Below, one piece after another: positions 34,024-43,673 of a stretch of 55,594 nt of DNA. A program made the translations under genes and the position numbers. Numbering within the stretch: position 1 is the stretch's first letter; each line of letters opens with the position of its first letter. Origin of the DNA: Dialister sp. (GTDB lineage Bacteria; Bacillota; Negativicutes; Veillonellales; Dialisteraceae). The stretch lies in contig JAIJLI010000002.1 of NCBI GenBank assembly GCA_022722495.1, positions 1 through 55,594 on the forward strand, given 5' to 3'. Under the pieces are notes generated by a model. It was not told the DNA's origin. It was given only the letters and a program-made list of their open reading frames with translations, and made no database searches.

Positions 34024-34569
34024 TTATCCTGCCAAAGCCTTCTCAACAAAACCACGAACCTTCTTGCGGGCAACACCCAGTTTCTTTTCAGCTTGTTTAT
34101 ATTTCAGATTGAGAGTTACCGCAATCTGACGAACCGGCATATCTTCGTAGAGATTCAGACGATATACCGAACGCTGACTCTCCGTAAGCTGAGCAATGCC
34201 CCGCTCCAGTATCTCATTCACTTCACGAGCCGAGAAGACAGACTCCACCCCTTCAGAAGAACGGTTTAGCCAGCTTCCCTTTCTAATTAAATGCTCATAT
34301 TTCTCATGTTGCTGTCTGCAACGCCAATAATCGATAATCTTGTTCCTTGCCATCGTATAGACCAGACAAGGCAGAGTTACCGGTGATATCATCTGATCCG
34401 ACTGCAGAAGTCGAACAAAGATATCCTGCACAATATCCTCAGCCTCATCCACAACTTGCAGACGAGAAATCACGAATTCCTTAAGTTCGTCATAATGATT
34501 TGCATAATAATCAGCGATGATGCATTTTTTTGATGCAACATCCTGTTCTGATTCAACTTTTTGTTTCAT
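34024..34569 (-). CDS. ECF-type RNA polymerase sigma factor
   Basis: 181 aa. Region 2 is visible around DEAEDIVQDIFVRLLQSDQM and YTMARNKIIDYWR. Region 4 is around LTESQRSVYRLNLYEDMPVR and IAVTLNLKYKQAEKKLGVAR. Length and layout are those of Bacteroidetes ECF factors. There is no adjacent anti-sigma factor or SusCD/FecR partner, so its trigger cannot be read from context. A -7 box (TACCTTTGC, reverse strand, 34622-34630) lies ~55 bp before the ATG. Confidence 0.9.
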   Translation of the reverse strand: MKQKVESEQDVASKKCIIADYYANHYDELKEFVISRLQVVDEAEDIVQDIFVRLLQSDQMISPVTLPCLVYTMARNKIIDYWRCRQQHEKYEHLIRKGSWLNRSSEGVESVFSAREVNEILERGIAQLTESQRSVYRLNLYEDMPVRQIAVTLNLKYKQAEKKLGVARKKVRGFVEKALAG

Positions 34570-34621
34570 ATCAGGTGGTTTTTATCTGTTTATAGTTTAT
34601 TTGTTTCTTCGATCAAGTAGT

Positions 34622-34630
34622 GCAAAGGTA
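34622..34630 (-). promoter_or_regulatory. Promoter of the ECF sigma gene (-7 box)
   Basis: The reverse strand reads TACCTTTGC, matching TAnnTTTGC, with ~50 nt of leader. Confidence 0.55.
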
Positions 34631-34774
34631 CAAAAAACAGATAATATCACCAAAGAAAAGAAACAAAAAAATGTGCTAAATGCCTATTTTCAAACATTTA
34701 GCACATATCTAGATACGATTTGTAACATTCAATGTTACCCTACGTAAAGTAATATACTTTTTATAAAGCAGCAA

Positions 34775-36832
34775 TTACTTGATCATATCCACACTTCTCT
34801 TCAGGAAAGCATCGAGAGAAGCGCCCTTCAGCATACCATTCTGCAACAGGGCGAGGTCGATGAGCTGATGAACGATGTTGTTGTTCTTGGCATAACCAGA
34901 GATGATATCGTTGCGCTTGGCCTTCTCATCGCTGATGGCTTTCTCTGTGTTGTGAACATCATCCTTCTCCTCCTGGGTAATCTCTTCTGGCTTCTTCTTG
35001 CCCTGCTCCTGATGAAGCACTGCAAGACGAGCTTCCTGTCCCTTGATCTCTGCAAGGATTGGCTTCAGGCTTTCGGCGGTATTAGCCTCAGCATCCTCCA
35101 ATACCTTCTTCACCAATGCATGGTCTGAGTTCAATACGATGTTGTAGCTGTCTGGCATCTGACCATAGAAGTTCATACCTGCCTGGAACTGACTCATTGC
35201 CTTCATACGGCGCATATACTCGTTCTGAGTAATGAGCACAGGTTGGTTCTGCTCACCCAAAGCCTGAATCTCCACGAAGAACTCTGCCTTGTCGAGCTTA
35301 GGCATCTGAGAACGGAACACCTCTGTCAAATTGTCAGACTGATCCTTTGTCAAATCTGTCTTCTTGGCATCTTCCTTCACGATGAGTCGGTCGATGATAT
35401 CCGCATCCACACGGGTAAAGCGGCTTTTCTCCAACTTTTGCTCCAACATATTTACCATAGGTGTATCGAGCTGACCTTCCATCAGGAGCACAGAGTAACC
35501 CTTCTGCTTGGCAGCCTCGATGTAAGAGTACTGCTCCTCCTTATTGTTAGCATAGAGATATACCAGATTGTCATCCTTATCCGTCTGGTTGTCCTTGATC
35601 AGCGTCTTGTACTCCTCGTAAGTGAAGTACTTGCCCTCAACATCCTTCAGGAGTGCGAAGTCCTTGGCACGCTCGTAGAAGTCTTCCTGTGAAAGCATAC
35701 CATAATTGATGAAGAGCTTGAGATCATCCCACTTCTCCTCGAATTCCTTGCGGTTCTCCTTGAAGATTGAGCTCAGACGATCTGCCACCTTCTTGGTGAT
35801 ATAGGTAGAAATCTTCTTCACGTTGCTGTCGCTCTGCAAGTAGCTGCGGCTCACGTTCAATGGGATGTCTGGTGAGTCAATGACACCATGCAACAGGGTC
35901 AGGAATTCAGGAACGATGCCCTCTACCTGGTCTGTTACGAATACCTGGTTGCAATACAGCTGAATCTTGTTACGCTGCATGTCAATGCTGTTCTTGATAC
36001 GTGGGAAGTAGAGAATACCCGTCAGATTGAATGGGAAATCTACGTTCAGATGGATCCAGAACAATGGGTCGTCCTGCATTGGATAGAGGGTGTGATAGAA
36101 CTTCTTGTAGTCCTCATCCTTCAGTGTGCTAGGAGTCTTGGTCCAGAGAGGCTCCACATTATTAATAATGTTATCCTCGTCAGTCTCCACGTTCTTTCCG
36201 TCCTTCCACTCAGTCTTTTTGCCGAAGGCTACAGGCACTGCCATAAACTTGCAGTACTTGTTCAGGAGTTCCTCGATCTTGTTTTTCTGGAGGAATTCCT
36301 TGCAGTCGTCAGCAATATGGAGAACGATGTCAGAACCACGCTCTGCCTTGTCTGCATCCTCGATTTCGAAAGCCGGTGAACCATCGCAGCTCCACTTTAC
36401 AGCCTTGCTACCCTCTTTATAGCTCTTGGTGATGATTTCCACCTTGCTGGCTACCATGAAAGAAGAATAGAAACCGAGTCCGAAGTGACCGATGATGGCA
36501 TTGGCATTCTCCTTATACTTATCAAGGAAGTCGGTTACACCAGAGAATGCAATCTGGTTGATATATTTATCGATTTCCTCCTCAGTCATACCGATACCAC
36601 GATCGCTGATGGTCAGGGTACCAGCCTTCTCATCTAGAGAGATACGCACTGTTGTGTCACCAATCTCACCCTTGAAGTCGCCCTGGGCAGCAAGAGTCTT
36701 CAACTTCTGTGTAGCATCCACAGCGTTGGAAACCATCTCACGGAGGAAGATGTCATGATCTGAATATAAGAATTTCTTGATGACAGGGAAAATGTTCTCT
36801 GTCGTTACACCGATATTACCTTTCTGTGCCAT
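34775..36832 (-). CDS. htpG: Hsp90-family chaperone HtpG
   Basis: 685 aa. The GHKL ATPase domain shows REMVSNAVDATQKLK (~35), TISDRGIGMTEEEID (~75) and IGHFGLGFYSSFMVA (~115). The middle domain includes FWIHLNVDFPFNLTGILYFP, and a C-terminal dimerisation region follows. It folds and protects clients under stress. Length fits Bacteroidetes HtpG. The 274-bp region upstream holds four CTTAAG boxes 22 bp apart, a possible control site. No clear -7 box is seen near the ATG. Confidence 0.96.
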   Translation of the reverse strand: MAQKGNIGVTTENIFPVIKKFLYSDHDIFLREMVSNAVDATQKLKTLAAQGDFKGEIGDTTVRISLDEKAGTLTISDRGIGMTEEEIDKYINQIAFSGVTDFLDKYKENANAIIGHFGLGFYSSFMVASKVEIITKSYKEGSKAVKWSCDGSPAFEIEDADKAERGSDIVLHIADDCKEFLQKNKIEELLNKYCKFMAVPVAFGKKTEWKDGKNVETDEDNIINNVEPLWTKTPSTLKDEDYKKFYHTLYPMQDDPLFWIHLNVDFPFNLTGILYFPRIKNSIDMQRNKIQLYCNQVFVTDQVEGIVPEFLTLLHGVIDSPDIPLNVSRSYLQSDSNVKKISTYITKKVADRLSSIFKENRKEFEEKWDDLKLFINYGMLSQEDFYERAKDFALLKDVEGKYFTYEEYKTLIKDNQTDKDDNLVYLYANNKEEQYSYIEAAKQKGYSVLLMEGQLDTPMVNMLEQKLEKSRFTRVDADIIDRLIVKEDAKKTDLTKDQSDNLTEVFRSQMPKLDKAEFFVEIQALGEQNQPVLITQNEYMRRMKAMSQFQAGMNFYGQMPDSYNIVLNSDHALVKKVLEDAEANTAESLKPILAEIKGQEARLAVLHQEQGKKKPEEITQEEKDDVHNTEKAISDEKAKRNDIISGYAKNNNIVHQLIDLALLQNGMLKGASLDAFLKRSVDMIK

Positions 36833-36962
36833 AATTATAATGTTTATTTATATATTTTACTTTATTTGTTTTTGCTATAGGTTTTACAAATAACGTGCCA
36901 AAAAGGGAGAAAAGAACAAAATGGCAGAATAAATCTGACAATATCATCAGAACAAGCAATAA

Positions 36963-37045
36963 GTCTTAAGGGAAAAAATAAAAAGCCTTAAGGAAAAAAA
37001 TATTTTCCCTTAAGGAAAAAAACAACTATCCTTAAGGGAAAATAT
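36963..37045. repeat. Four CTTAAG boxes at exact 22-bp period upstream of htpG
   Basis: CTTAAG begins at 36965, 36987, 37009 and 37031, so every interval is 22 bp. Each box is followed by GGGAAAA or GGAAAAA, making the unit both a palindrome (CCTTAAGG) and a tandem direct repeat with an A-tract. It lies ~130-200 bp before the htpG ATG and after the end of the upstream amidase gene. Confidence 0.8.
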
Positions 37046-37106
37046 CAAATGTGAAAAATGCCCTATTTACCAGCTTTTCAGACATAAGCATTCATATTCC
37101 GAAATT

Positions 37107-37970
37107 TTATAACACCCTACAAGCTCGGACACCTATCTGAGATGGATGCTTCTGCATATAGGTATAGAGTGTCATCGGTTCATCAATCACTTTTTTGTGG
37201 ATGCTGCTGGCATTGAGCAGATGTAATCCATCCTTATGCCAGGAAGCAATACCGATATGCGTGGTGTCCAATCCCTTCTTTCGGGTTATCATCAGAAGGA
37301 TATCACCATCCTTGATGGTATTTCTGAAAAGCTGGTTGTTACGAATCTCCCCTTTCGGGATATAGCGATAGCGCTTGCCGTTGATGCTCTGCTCCAAAGC
37401 ACGGATACCCGACTTCCACTGCGGATGAGCCGAAAGCATCTTGTAACTGGAAGGATGGGTGGACATCCAGTTTACGTTAATGGTCTGGACTGCAGAGAAG
37501 GGAGGATTATTCTGAATATCCTTCACGATGCCTTCCTTTACATTGTCATCCACCCAGAGGGTGAAATAGTGCTGGCGTTTTACATACGCTACCTCTCCGC
37601 CGATATAGCGCACATGCTTCAGATAATTACAGAAAGCTGCGAAACTGGTTTCCTGATGCTTGGCACACATCGTCAGAGCGGTCACGATTTCCACGTAGGT
37701 AGTACAATCCAGCTCCCTGGTATTCACCACGAGCTGCTCTTCCCGGGTTCTGTCCAAGGTACCACCCACATAAGGAATACCCACAAACTGCTTTCCAAAC
37801 CACATCATCCAGTTGGCAGGCTTTTTCTTCATCACCTTCGCCTGCTGCAGCAAGGATACGATTCGCAGACTATCCTGGCGCTGATAAACCACACCCGTCT
37901 TGGCAAAAGCAGGCATCACTATCAGGAATGCCGCTGCAAAAACTAAAAAACTATGCTTTACTTTCATCAT
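37107..37970 (-). CDS. DUF1460 NlpC/P60-like N-acetylmuramoyl-L-alanine amidase
   Basis: 287 aa, exported (signal peptide ending near MPAFAKTG). TRELDCTTYVEIVTALTMCA contains the probable catalytic Cys (~91), and GLDTTHIGIASWHKDGLHLL the His (~240), the arrangement of DUF1460 cell-wall amidases characterised in Bacteroides. It cuts peptidoglycan fragments between sugar and peptide. The gene starts by ATGA overlap with the DUF4421 gene, so the two are translationally coupled. Confidence 0.85.
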   Translation of the reverse strand: MMKVKHSFLVFAAAFLIVMPAFAKTGVVYQRQDSLRIVSLLQQAKVMKKKPANWMMWFGKQFVGIPYVGGTLDRTREEQLVVNTRELDCTTYVEIVTALTMCAKHQETSFAAFCNYLKHVRYIGGEVAYVKRQHYFTLWVDDNVKEGIVKDIQNNPPFSAVQTINVNWMSTHPSSYKMLSAHPQWKSGIRALEQSINGKRYRYIPKGEIRNNQLFRNTIKDGDILLMITRKKGLDTTHIGIASWHKDGLHLLNASSIHKKVIDEPMTLYTYMQKHPSQIGVRACRVL

Positions 37971-39187
37971 TTTACATTTTTATATTCTCGTTTCTTTCCA
38001 AAGTTCACACCCACATAAATATTGAGCGAACCGAAGGAATTGTTGGTTGAGAAATGATCCTTGTGATAATTATACGAATGGATGACGGTACTGGCACCTG
38101 CATACCAGCGGTCGTTGTTCCATACTACTCCAAAACGGCCGACACCATCAAAGTTGAAATTCTTGAAGTTGAAATTCTTCAGATCAAACTTATCCTTTTC
38201 CGGATCTCCTGATTTAGAGTGATTGTAGGCAAGACCAACAGAAAGGGAGGCATTAAAGAGCCAGTTTTTGGCAAACACCCAGTTATAGCCATATCCCACC
38301 GTAGCGGAATAATCGCTATACTTCACCTTCGAGAACATCAGACTGCTATCTATTTTAGCCTCCAACTGTTGCTTGGTTTTCTGATTGAGCCGTTCATCCA
38401 CTATGGCAGAAAGCTTATCCCAATCCACTTCCAGCTGATGCTGAGTATATCCCAATCCTACCATCCATGAGCCAGCACTTTTCTTCTGCCTTGTACTTTG
38501 AGAGTAAGCTGCTGGATATGAGAACTTACGATGATTAAATATGTAGTAAAGATTCAAGCCTTTAATACTACTCTTAAAACCATCGAAAGATACTTTTCTC
38601 AGAGCATCCGTATTGATATGATCACCCAGATTCATTCGCTGAATATGATAATCATTACCCGTCTGGCGCCAGAACAGATCCACACCCAGCAAACTGCTGT
38701 ACAGACTCAGGGTGAACTCCTTCTTGCTGCTATGATTGCCCTTGGTATTGATATGCTTCAGGTCGAGAGTATAACCCAGGAATACCCATCGCCATCCCAG
38801 ATAAGGTCCCAGGCGCCAGGAAGGATCAGGCGCAAAGGAGATTCGCTGCCCCTCCTTGCCATAGAGGGTATATTCCTCGTAGGTATTGGTATTCTGCAGC
38901 ATCACCGTATAATTGAAGTGCTGCGGTTCTATATACCTTTCATCTATATTGGAGAACTCTCTAAAGAAGGTGGTGAAGGTCTTACCCAGACGATGAAAGA
39001 ATGTGCGTTCATGACGGGCACGAATCAAGCTGTCCTGAGTATTACCCTTGAACATCGAAGAATTGAAAAGGGTCTTGATGAGAGATGAATCCGGTCTTAC
39101 AGGGCATTCCAACGTATCTCGCTCCGCCGCCATCAGTGGCAGCAGAACGAGATACAGCAGTCCTACTATAATACCAATTTTTCTCAT
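37967..39187 (-). CDS. DUF4421 outer-membrane beta-barrel protein
   Basis: 406 aa from the ATG at 39187; 15 upstream in-frame residues lack a signal peptide. A signal peptide (IGIIVGLLYLVLLPLMAAE) is followed by an N-terminal domain (QHFNYTVMLQNTNTYEEYTL) and many amphipathic strands ending in GSLNIYVGVNFGKK. It matches DUF4421, an uncharacterised Bacteroidetes barrel family. Coupling with a DUF1460 amidase hints at a cell-envelope role, but transport or remodelling is not shown. Confidence 0.75.
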   Translation of the reverse strand: MRKIGIIVGLLYLVLLPLMAAERDTLECPVRPDSSLIKTLFNSSMFKGNTQDSLIRARHERTFFHRLGKTFTTFFREFSNIDERYIEPQHFNYTVMLQNTNTYEEYTLYGKEGQRISFAPDPSWRLGPYLGWRWVFLGYTLDLKHINTKGNHSSKKEFTLSLYSSLLGVDLFWRQTGNDYHIQRMNLGDHINTDALRKVSFDGFKSSIKGLNLYYIFNHRKFSYPAAYSQSTRQKKSAGSWMVGLGYTQHQLEVDWDKLSAIVDERLNQKTKQQLEAKIDSSLMFSKVKYSDYSATVGYGYNWVFAKNWLFNASLSVGLAYNHSKSGDPEKDKFDLKNFNFKNFNFDGVGRFGVVWNNDRWYAGASTVIHSYNYHKDHFSTNNSFGSLNIYVGVNFGKKREYKNVK

Positions 39188-39206
39188 CCCATTTAGGGTA
39201 TTCTTT

Positions 39207-40190
39207 CTAATTCTTCCAAAGCACACGATCAAGTACCCAGTTTACCGGGGTAGCAGAAACGCTGGTGCAGGTACAGGTATTGATGCCCTGCAGATGCTCT
39301 ATCACATTTCTGATGATAGGCAACTGAACATACGGAGGATTAGCAACGGTGATACTCGATCTGCCCTCGCTAGTTATCAACTCGATAGGCTGATAGGTAA
39401 AGACAGAGAAAGAAAGCGAACCCTTGTCGCCAATCACCTCAATACTGTCTTCCTTGGCACTCTCATGTCCCACGAAGCACCAACTGCCGCTCGCCGGAAT
39501 ACCACTTTCGAAGAAGAAACAGGCAGATACCGTATCTTCTGCATCATAAAGATGTGCCCGGTTGGCAGGATAACCATGGGCACGGGTGATGACTCCAAAG
39601 AGATCCTGCAATAGGTCTATCTGATGAGGAGCCAGGTCGTAGAAATATCCTCCACCGGCAATATCCGGCTGCAATCTCCAAGGCATCTCCTTGCCACTCT
39701 TGGTGTCCAGATCACGTGGAGGCACAGAAAAACGAACCTGTACATTGATGACATCACCTATAGCACCACTTTTGATAATCTCCTTTACTTTTTGAAAATA
39801 AGGAAGATAACGACGGTAATAGGCAACAAAACATGGCACCCCCGTCTGCTCGCTGATACGGTTGATACGAATACAATCGCTATAGCTTGCCGCCAATGGT
39901 TTCTCGATATATACCGGTTTGCCGGCACGCATTGCCATAATGGCGAAGGTGGCATGCGATGATGGTGGCGTAGCGATATATATTGCATTCACATCTGGAT
40001 CATCGATGAGTTCCTGTGCATCGGTGTACCATTTTCGTATATGATGACGCTCGGCATAACCACGAGCCTTTTTCTCGCTACGGCTCATCACCGCAACGAC
40101 CTGCGACCCTTCTACCTCATTGAAGGCAGGTCCGCTCTTCTTCTCGGTTACTTCTCCGCAGCCGATAAATCCCCAGTTTATCTGTTTCAT
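39207..40190 (-). CDS. Gfo/Idh/MocA-family oxidoreductase
   Basis: 327 aa from the ATG at 40190; an upstream TTG would add 30 residues without a dinucleotide fold. INWGFIGCGEVTEKKSGPAF is the NAD(P)-binding Rossmann start, YIATPPSSH and VYIEKPLAASYSDC carry the EKP catalytic Lys, and GYFYDLAPHQIDLL the conserved His. The substrate (sugar or cyclitol) cannot be read from sequence. It lies in a leftward cluster with engB (110 bp upstream) and DUF4421 (19 bp downstream). Confidence 0.85.
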   Translation of the reverse strand: MKQINWGFIGCGEVTEKKSGPAFNEVEGSQVVAVMSRSEKKARGYAERHHIRKWYTDAQELIDDPDVNAIYIATPPSSHATFAIMAMRAGKPVYIEKPLAASYSDCIRINRISEQTGVPCFVAYYRRYLPYFQKVKEIIKSGAIGDVINVQVRFSVPPRDLDTKSGKEMPWRLQPDIAGGGYFYDLAPHQIDLLQDLFGVITRAHGYPANRAHLYDAEDTVSACFFFESGIPASGSWCFVGHESAKEDSIEVIGDKGSLSFSVFTYQPIELITSEGRSSITVANPPYVQLPIIRNVIEHLQGINTCTCTSVSATPVNWVLDRVLWKN

Positions 40191-40300
40191 CCTATTACTT
40201 TTATATTCTGATTTTACCTGAATATTGTTTATCCGGACACGATTATATACCAGAATCCGGCTGAGTATATCTTGACCCAATAGATTCAGATGGCAGGTTT

Positions 40301-40906
40301 TTACTCTCCTGCCAGTGATTTATTGATTTCGTCAATATAGTCGAGTACTTCATCACGACCCGTCTTCTTCTCACTACTGGTGATGAAGTAAGGAGGAAGT
40401 GCCTCCCAACGGTCCTCCAGAGCGTGCATCCATTTCTCGGCATTCATACGAGCCTTTACCGGCCCCAACTTATCCGCCTTGGTAAAGACGATACAGAAAG
40501 GCACATTGCTTTCGCCCAGCCAATCCACAAACTCACGGTCAATCTTTTGCTGCTCATGACGCACATCAATCAGAACGAAGACATTCGCCAACTGTGGGCG
40601 CTGCAGGATATAACTGCTGATCATCTGCTCCAACTGCTTCTGTACTGTCTTCGAACGTTTGGCGAAACCATAGCCAGGAAGGTCAACCAGATACCATTCA
40701 TTATTGATGATAAAATGATTGATAAGCAATGTCTTACCCGGTGTAGCAGAAGTTTTAGCCAAACCCTTATGATTGCAAAGCATATTGATGAGGCTCGATT
40801 TGCCTACATTACTACGGCCGATAAAAGCATACTCAGCCTTATTATCTTTTGGACACATGCTCACGCGTGGAGCAGATATCGTAAATTCTGATTTCTTGAT
40901 TTCCAT
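40301..40906 (-). CDS. engB: Ribosome-biogenesis GTPase EngB/YihA/YsxC
   Basis: 201 aa from the ATG at 40906, which opens the canonical N-terminal strand ([12 protein letters not shown]). The TrmE-Era-type G domain is complete: G1 [11 protein letters not shown] (~38), G2 threonine in [10 protein letters not shown]3 [10 protein letters not shown]4 FTKADKL, G5 TSSEKKTG. It is essential for 50S subunit assembly in most bacteria. It probably heads the leftward operon with the oxidoreductase. Confidence 0.93.
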   Translation of the reverse strand: MEIKKSEFTISAPRVSMCPKDNKAEYAFIGRSNVGKSSLINMLCNHKGLAKTSATPGKTLLINHFIINNEWYLVDLPGYGFAKRSKTVQKQLEQMISSYILQRPQLANVFVLIDVRHEQQKIDREFVDWLGESNVPFCIVFTKADKLGPVKARMNAEKWMHALEDRWEALPPYFITSSEKKTGRDEVLDYIDEINKSLAGE

Positions 40907-40992
40907 TCTTTCTATTTTATTTATAATTATTATTATAGGCAGCACACGAACTAATCATAAAGTTCAATATTCAACCGCTCAAAGTTCAATGT

Positions 40993-42825
40993 CTATAGCA
41001 TCTCTGACAGTTCCAGCCACCTCATTTCCTTCTCGTCAAGCTCATCCTTGATTTCCGGCAGGCGCTTGCTCTTTTCGGTCAATTCCTCTACCGACAGGGT
41101 ACCACTGCAAAGGGCTTCTTCCAACTTTTTCTGCTCATCAGTAAGCTTCTCTATTTCCTGGGTCAGCTGTTCATATTCACGCTTCTCCTTATAGCTCATC
41201 TTACGCTTGTTCTCAAAGTTGGCATCACGCTTGGCTGTGCCGGCACCATCATTGGCAGCCGTATTGTTATTGCCTGCATTTTTAGCCGTAGCTGCAACTT
41301 TTTCTGCTTCATCCTTCTCCTGCAACCTGCTCCAGTCTCTATACTGGGTATAGTTGCCAGGGAAATCCTGAATTTCGCCTTCCCCCTTGAATACCAGGAG
41401 ATGATCTACCACCTTGTCCATGAAGTAACGGTCGTGACTCACCACGATTACGCATCCGGCGAAATCCTGCAGATACTCTTCCAACACCTGCAAGGTCTGG
41501 ATATCGAGGTCATTGGTAGGCTCATCGAGTACCAGGAAGTTAGGATTTCTCATCAGCACCGTACAGAGATAGAGCTTGCGCTTCTCGCCACCGCTCAACT
41601 TATATACATAGTTGTGCTGCTCCTCGGGAGTAAAGAGGAAGAACTGCAGGAACTGCGAAGCCGTCATGTGCTTGCCGTTGCCCAGGTCGATATAGTCAGC
41701 TATCTCCGTGATGACATCTATCACCTTCTGGTCTTCCCTGAACTTGAGTCCCTCCTGCGAGAAATAGCCAAAGCGCACAGTCTCACCAATGTCAAACTTA
41801 CCGCTATCCGGCTGCACCTCGCCAAGGAGCATCTTGATGAAAGTAGATTTTCCCGTACCATTATTACCTACGATACCCATCTTCTCAAATCGGGCAAAGT
41901 TGTAGTAGAAGTTATCGAGAATCACCTTCTTCTTTCCTCTGTCATCGAAAGCCTTGCTCACATACTGGCATTCGAAGATTTTCGAACCAATATATACGTT
42001 AGAAGCCTTCAATCGTACCAGACGATCTTCGATGCGCTGCTTGGCTACCTTCTCCAACTCATAGAAAGCATCCTCACGATATTTCGCCTTATGACCTCGA
42101 GCCTGAGGCTGACGACGCATCCAGTCCAGCTCTCTGCGATAGAGATTCTTGGAATGCTGGATTTCTGCACGCAGATTATCCATGCGTTCCTGGCGCTTTT
42201 CCAGATAGTAAGCATAGTTTCCACGATAGGTGTAGATGGTCTTATCGTCGAGCTCCAGAATGGTATTACATACCTTATCAAGGAAGAAACGATCGTGCGT
42301 AACCATGAAGATGGTCTTGTTGCCACGATTCAGATAACCCTCCAGCCACTCTATCATCTCCAGGTCGAGGTGGTTGGTAGGCTCATCGAGCATCAGAAAG
42401 TCAGGCTCATCTATCAGCACATTGGCCAGTGCCACACGCTTCTGCTGTCCTCCACTCAACTGTCCCATCGGCTGGTCCATATTGGTGATATGCAACTGAG
42501 TGAGGATCTGCTTTGCCTTGAGCACCTTTTCTGGATCATCCTCATGATTGAAACAAGCTTCCAGCACGCTTTCCTCTGGATCAAACTTAGGAGATTGTTC
42601 CAGATAGCCCACCTTTAAGTCGCGTCGATAGATGATATCACCACTCTCATGTCCCTCCTTATCCATGAGCACCGACATCAATGTAGATTTACCCGTGCCA
42701 TTGCGTGCCACGAGTCCCACTTTCTGTCCTTCAGCTATAGAGAAGGATATTTTATCAAAAAGAACCTCTGCACCAAAGCGTTTGGTGAGGTTTTGAACGT
42801 CTAAATACGGTATTTGACTTGCCAT
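40993..42825 (-). CDS. ABC-F family ATPase (Uup-like)
   Basis: 610 aa with two ATPase domains in one chain and no membrane segments. Domain 1 has GLVARNGTGKSTLMS, LSGGQQKRVALA and LMLDEPTNHLD. Domain 2 has GIVGNNGTGKSTFIK, LSGGEKRKLYLC and LVLDEPTNDLD. A charged linker lies between, and a C-terminal coiled coil (EQLTQEIEKLTDEQKKLEEA) resembles Uup. Such proteins act on ribosomes or branched DNA. It is the last core gene before element 2; the -7 box is at 42839-42847. Confidence 0.88.
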   Translation of the reverse strand: MASQIPYLDVQNLTKRFGAEVLFDKISFSIAEGQKVGLVARNGTGKSTLMSVLMDKEGHESGDIIYRRDLKVGYLEQSPKFDPEESVLEACFNHEDDPEKVLKAKQILTQLHITNMDQPMGQLSGGQQKRVALANVLIDEPDFLMLDEPTNHLDLEMIEWLEGYLNRGNKTIFMVTHDRFFLDKVCNTILELDDKTIYTYRGNYAYYLEKRQERMDNLRAEIQHSKNLYRRELDWMRRQPQARGHKAKYREDAFYELEKVAKQRIEDRLVRLKASNVYIGSKIFECQYVSKAFDDRGKKKVILDNFYYNFARFEKMGIVGNNGTGKSTFIKMLLGEVQPDSGKFDIGETVRFGYFSQEGLKFREDQKVIDVITEIADYIDLGNGKHMTASQFLQFFLFTPEEQHNYVYKLSGGEKRKLYLCTVLMRNPNFLVLDEPTNDLDIQTLQVLEEYLQDFAGCVIVVSHDRYFMDKVVDHLLVFKGEGEIQDFPGNYTQYRDWSRLQEKDEAEKVAATAKNAGNNNTAANDGAGTAKRDANFENKRKMSYKEKREYEQLTQEIEKLTDEQKKLEEALCSGTLSVEELTEKSKRLPEIKDELDEKEMRWLELSEML

Positions 42826-42838
42826 TTTCGTTATTTGT

Positions 42839-42847
42839 GCAAAGATA
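42839..42847 (-). promoter_or_regulatory. Promoter of the ABC-F gene (-7 box)
   Basis: The reverse strand reads TATCTTTGC, giving a very short leader before the ATG at 42825. Confidence 0.65.
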
Positions 42848-43118
42848 CGATCCCTTTATTTATGGGCTTTTTACGTCTCCACTCTAAACATTTTCGAAAC
42901 ATAAGAACCCACAATATCTAAGTATAAAATCATTTGCGTTTAGGATTCCCTCTGGTATTCTAAACTTTTCTTTTTTTCCCGTTTATCCACTTCTAGTAGG
43001 TTAAACAAAAAGGAGCGTCTTGTTTAGAAACTAAGACTATGTTTAGCAAGAGATTATTCCTTCAATCGCTTTTGAAATCATGCTCAATTATTATGCAGCC
43101 TTTGACAGGCTGGCTTAC
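42848..43118. other. Junction between core chromosome and element 2
   Basis: 271 bp without a gene. It contains several TTTAG/CTAAAC words (near 42896, 42959, 43023 and 43041) but no clear att repeat. The element boundary is placed here because core-type genes stop and mobile-element genes start. Confidence 0.35.
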
Positions 43119-43535
43119 CTATACAGCCTTGGATCCTATCTCCGTTATTTTATTCAATAACATATTATAGGCAGAACTCATAGCTGCATATTTTCCTTCT
43201 AGTTCATGTTTTTTGGCTTTTTCTTCTTCATACTTTGTTTTCCAAATCGAAATATCGACAATTTCTTCTTCGGAATCCTCAGTTTTTCCATCAGCAGCTT
43301 TACTTTCTCCGCCAGTCTCTTGACTTTTAAAGAAAGGACTATATTTAGTACCTTTATAAAAGCTGTCAATAGTAAGACCAAGGCTGTCACAGAGTTTCTC
43401 CAAATAGCCAGTCTTTACATCCTTTACATTTAAGACTTGATTGACTTGCGTTAGCTGAACACCAAGAATCCTTGCCAATTCCGACTTTCTGATCTTCATG
43501 TCAGACAGTATTCTTTCCAATTCTTCACCTGTCAT
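43119..43535 (-). CDS. XRE-type helix-turn-helix regulator with coiled-coil tail
   Basis: 138 aa. Residues ~1-60 form a phage-repressor-like HTH: ERILSDMKIRKSELARILGV, then QLTQVNQVLNVKDVKTGYLE and LCDSLGLTIDSFY. A linker follows, then a C-terminal coiled coil (TKYEEEKAKKHELEGKYAAM). It probably represses the divergent replication operon of element 2 through the TGCGCA array, which also covers its own promoter, so autorepression is likely. It is oriented away from the operon. Confidence 0.8.
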   Translation of the reverse strand: MTGEELERILSDMKIRKSELARILGVQLTQVNQVLNVKDVKTGYLEKLCDSLGLTIDSFYKGTKYSPFFKSQETGGESKAADGKTEDSEEEIVDISIWKTKYEEEKAKKHELEGKYAAMSSAYNMLLNKITEIGSKAV

Positions 43536-43619
43536 ACTCGTATCTGTTAAATATGTAGTATTATAGTTAAATATAGCTAAATATTATATTAGCATATACC
43601 AACTTATTATATTTTTATA

Positions 43620-43628
43620 TACCTTTGC
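43620..43628 (+). promoter_or_regulatory. Rightward promoter of the element 2 replication operon
   Basis: TACCTTTGC is a perfect -7 match, and the TGCGCA array starts 18 bp downstream, inside the predicted leader. Confidence 0.7.
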
Positions 43629-43645
43629 ACCGAAGATGCACCGAG

Positions 43646-43673
43646 TGCGCAACTAGTGCGCACATATTGCGCA
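43646..43673. promoter_or_regulatory. Operator-like array: three TGCGCA palindromes at 11-bp period
   Basis: TGCGCA lies at 43646-43651, 43657-43662 and 43668-43673, so the spacing is exactly 11 bp twice, one site per helical turn. The third box abuts the leftward -7 element (reverse strand TACCTTTGT, 43673-43681). A repressor bound here would face both divergent promoters on one DNA side. Confidence 0.8.

Noticed and set aside
34570..34774. An anti-sigma factor beside the ECF sigma gene
   Set aside because: The gap holds only the promoter and A/T-rich DNA, and neighbours are HtpG and a lipoprotein.
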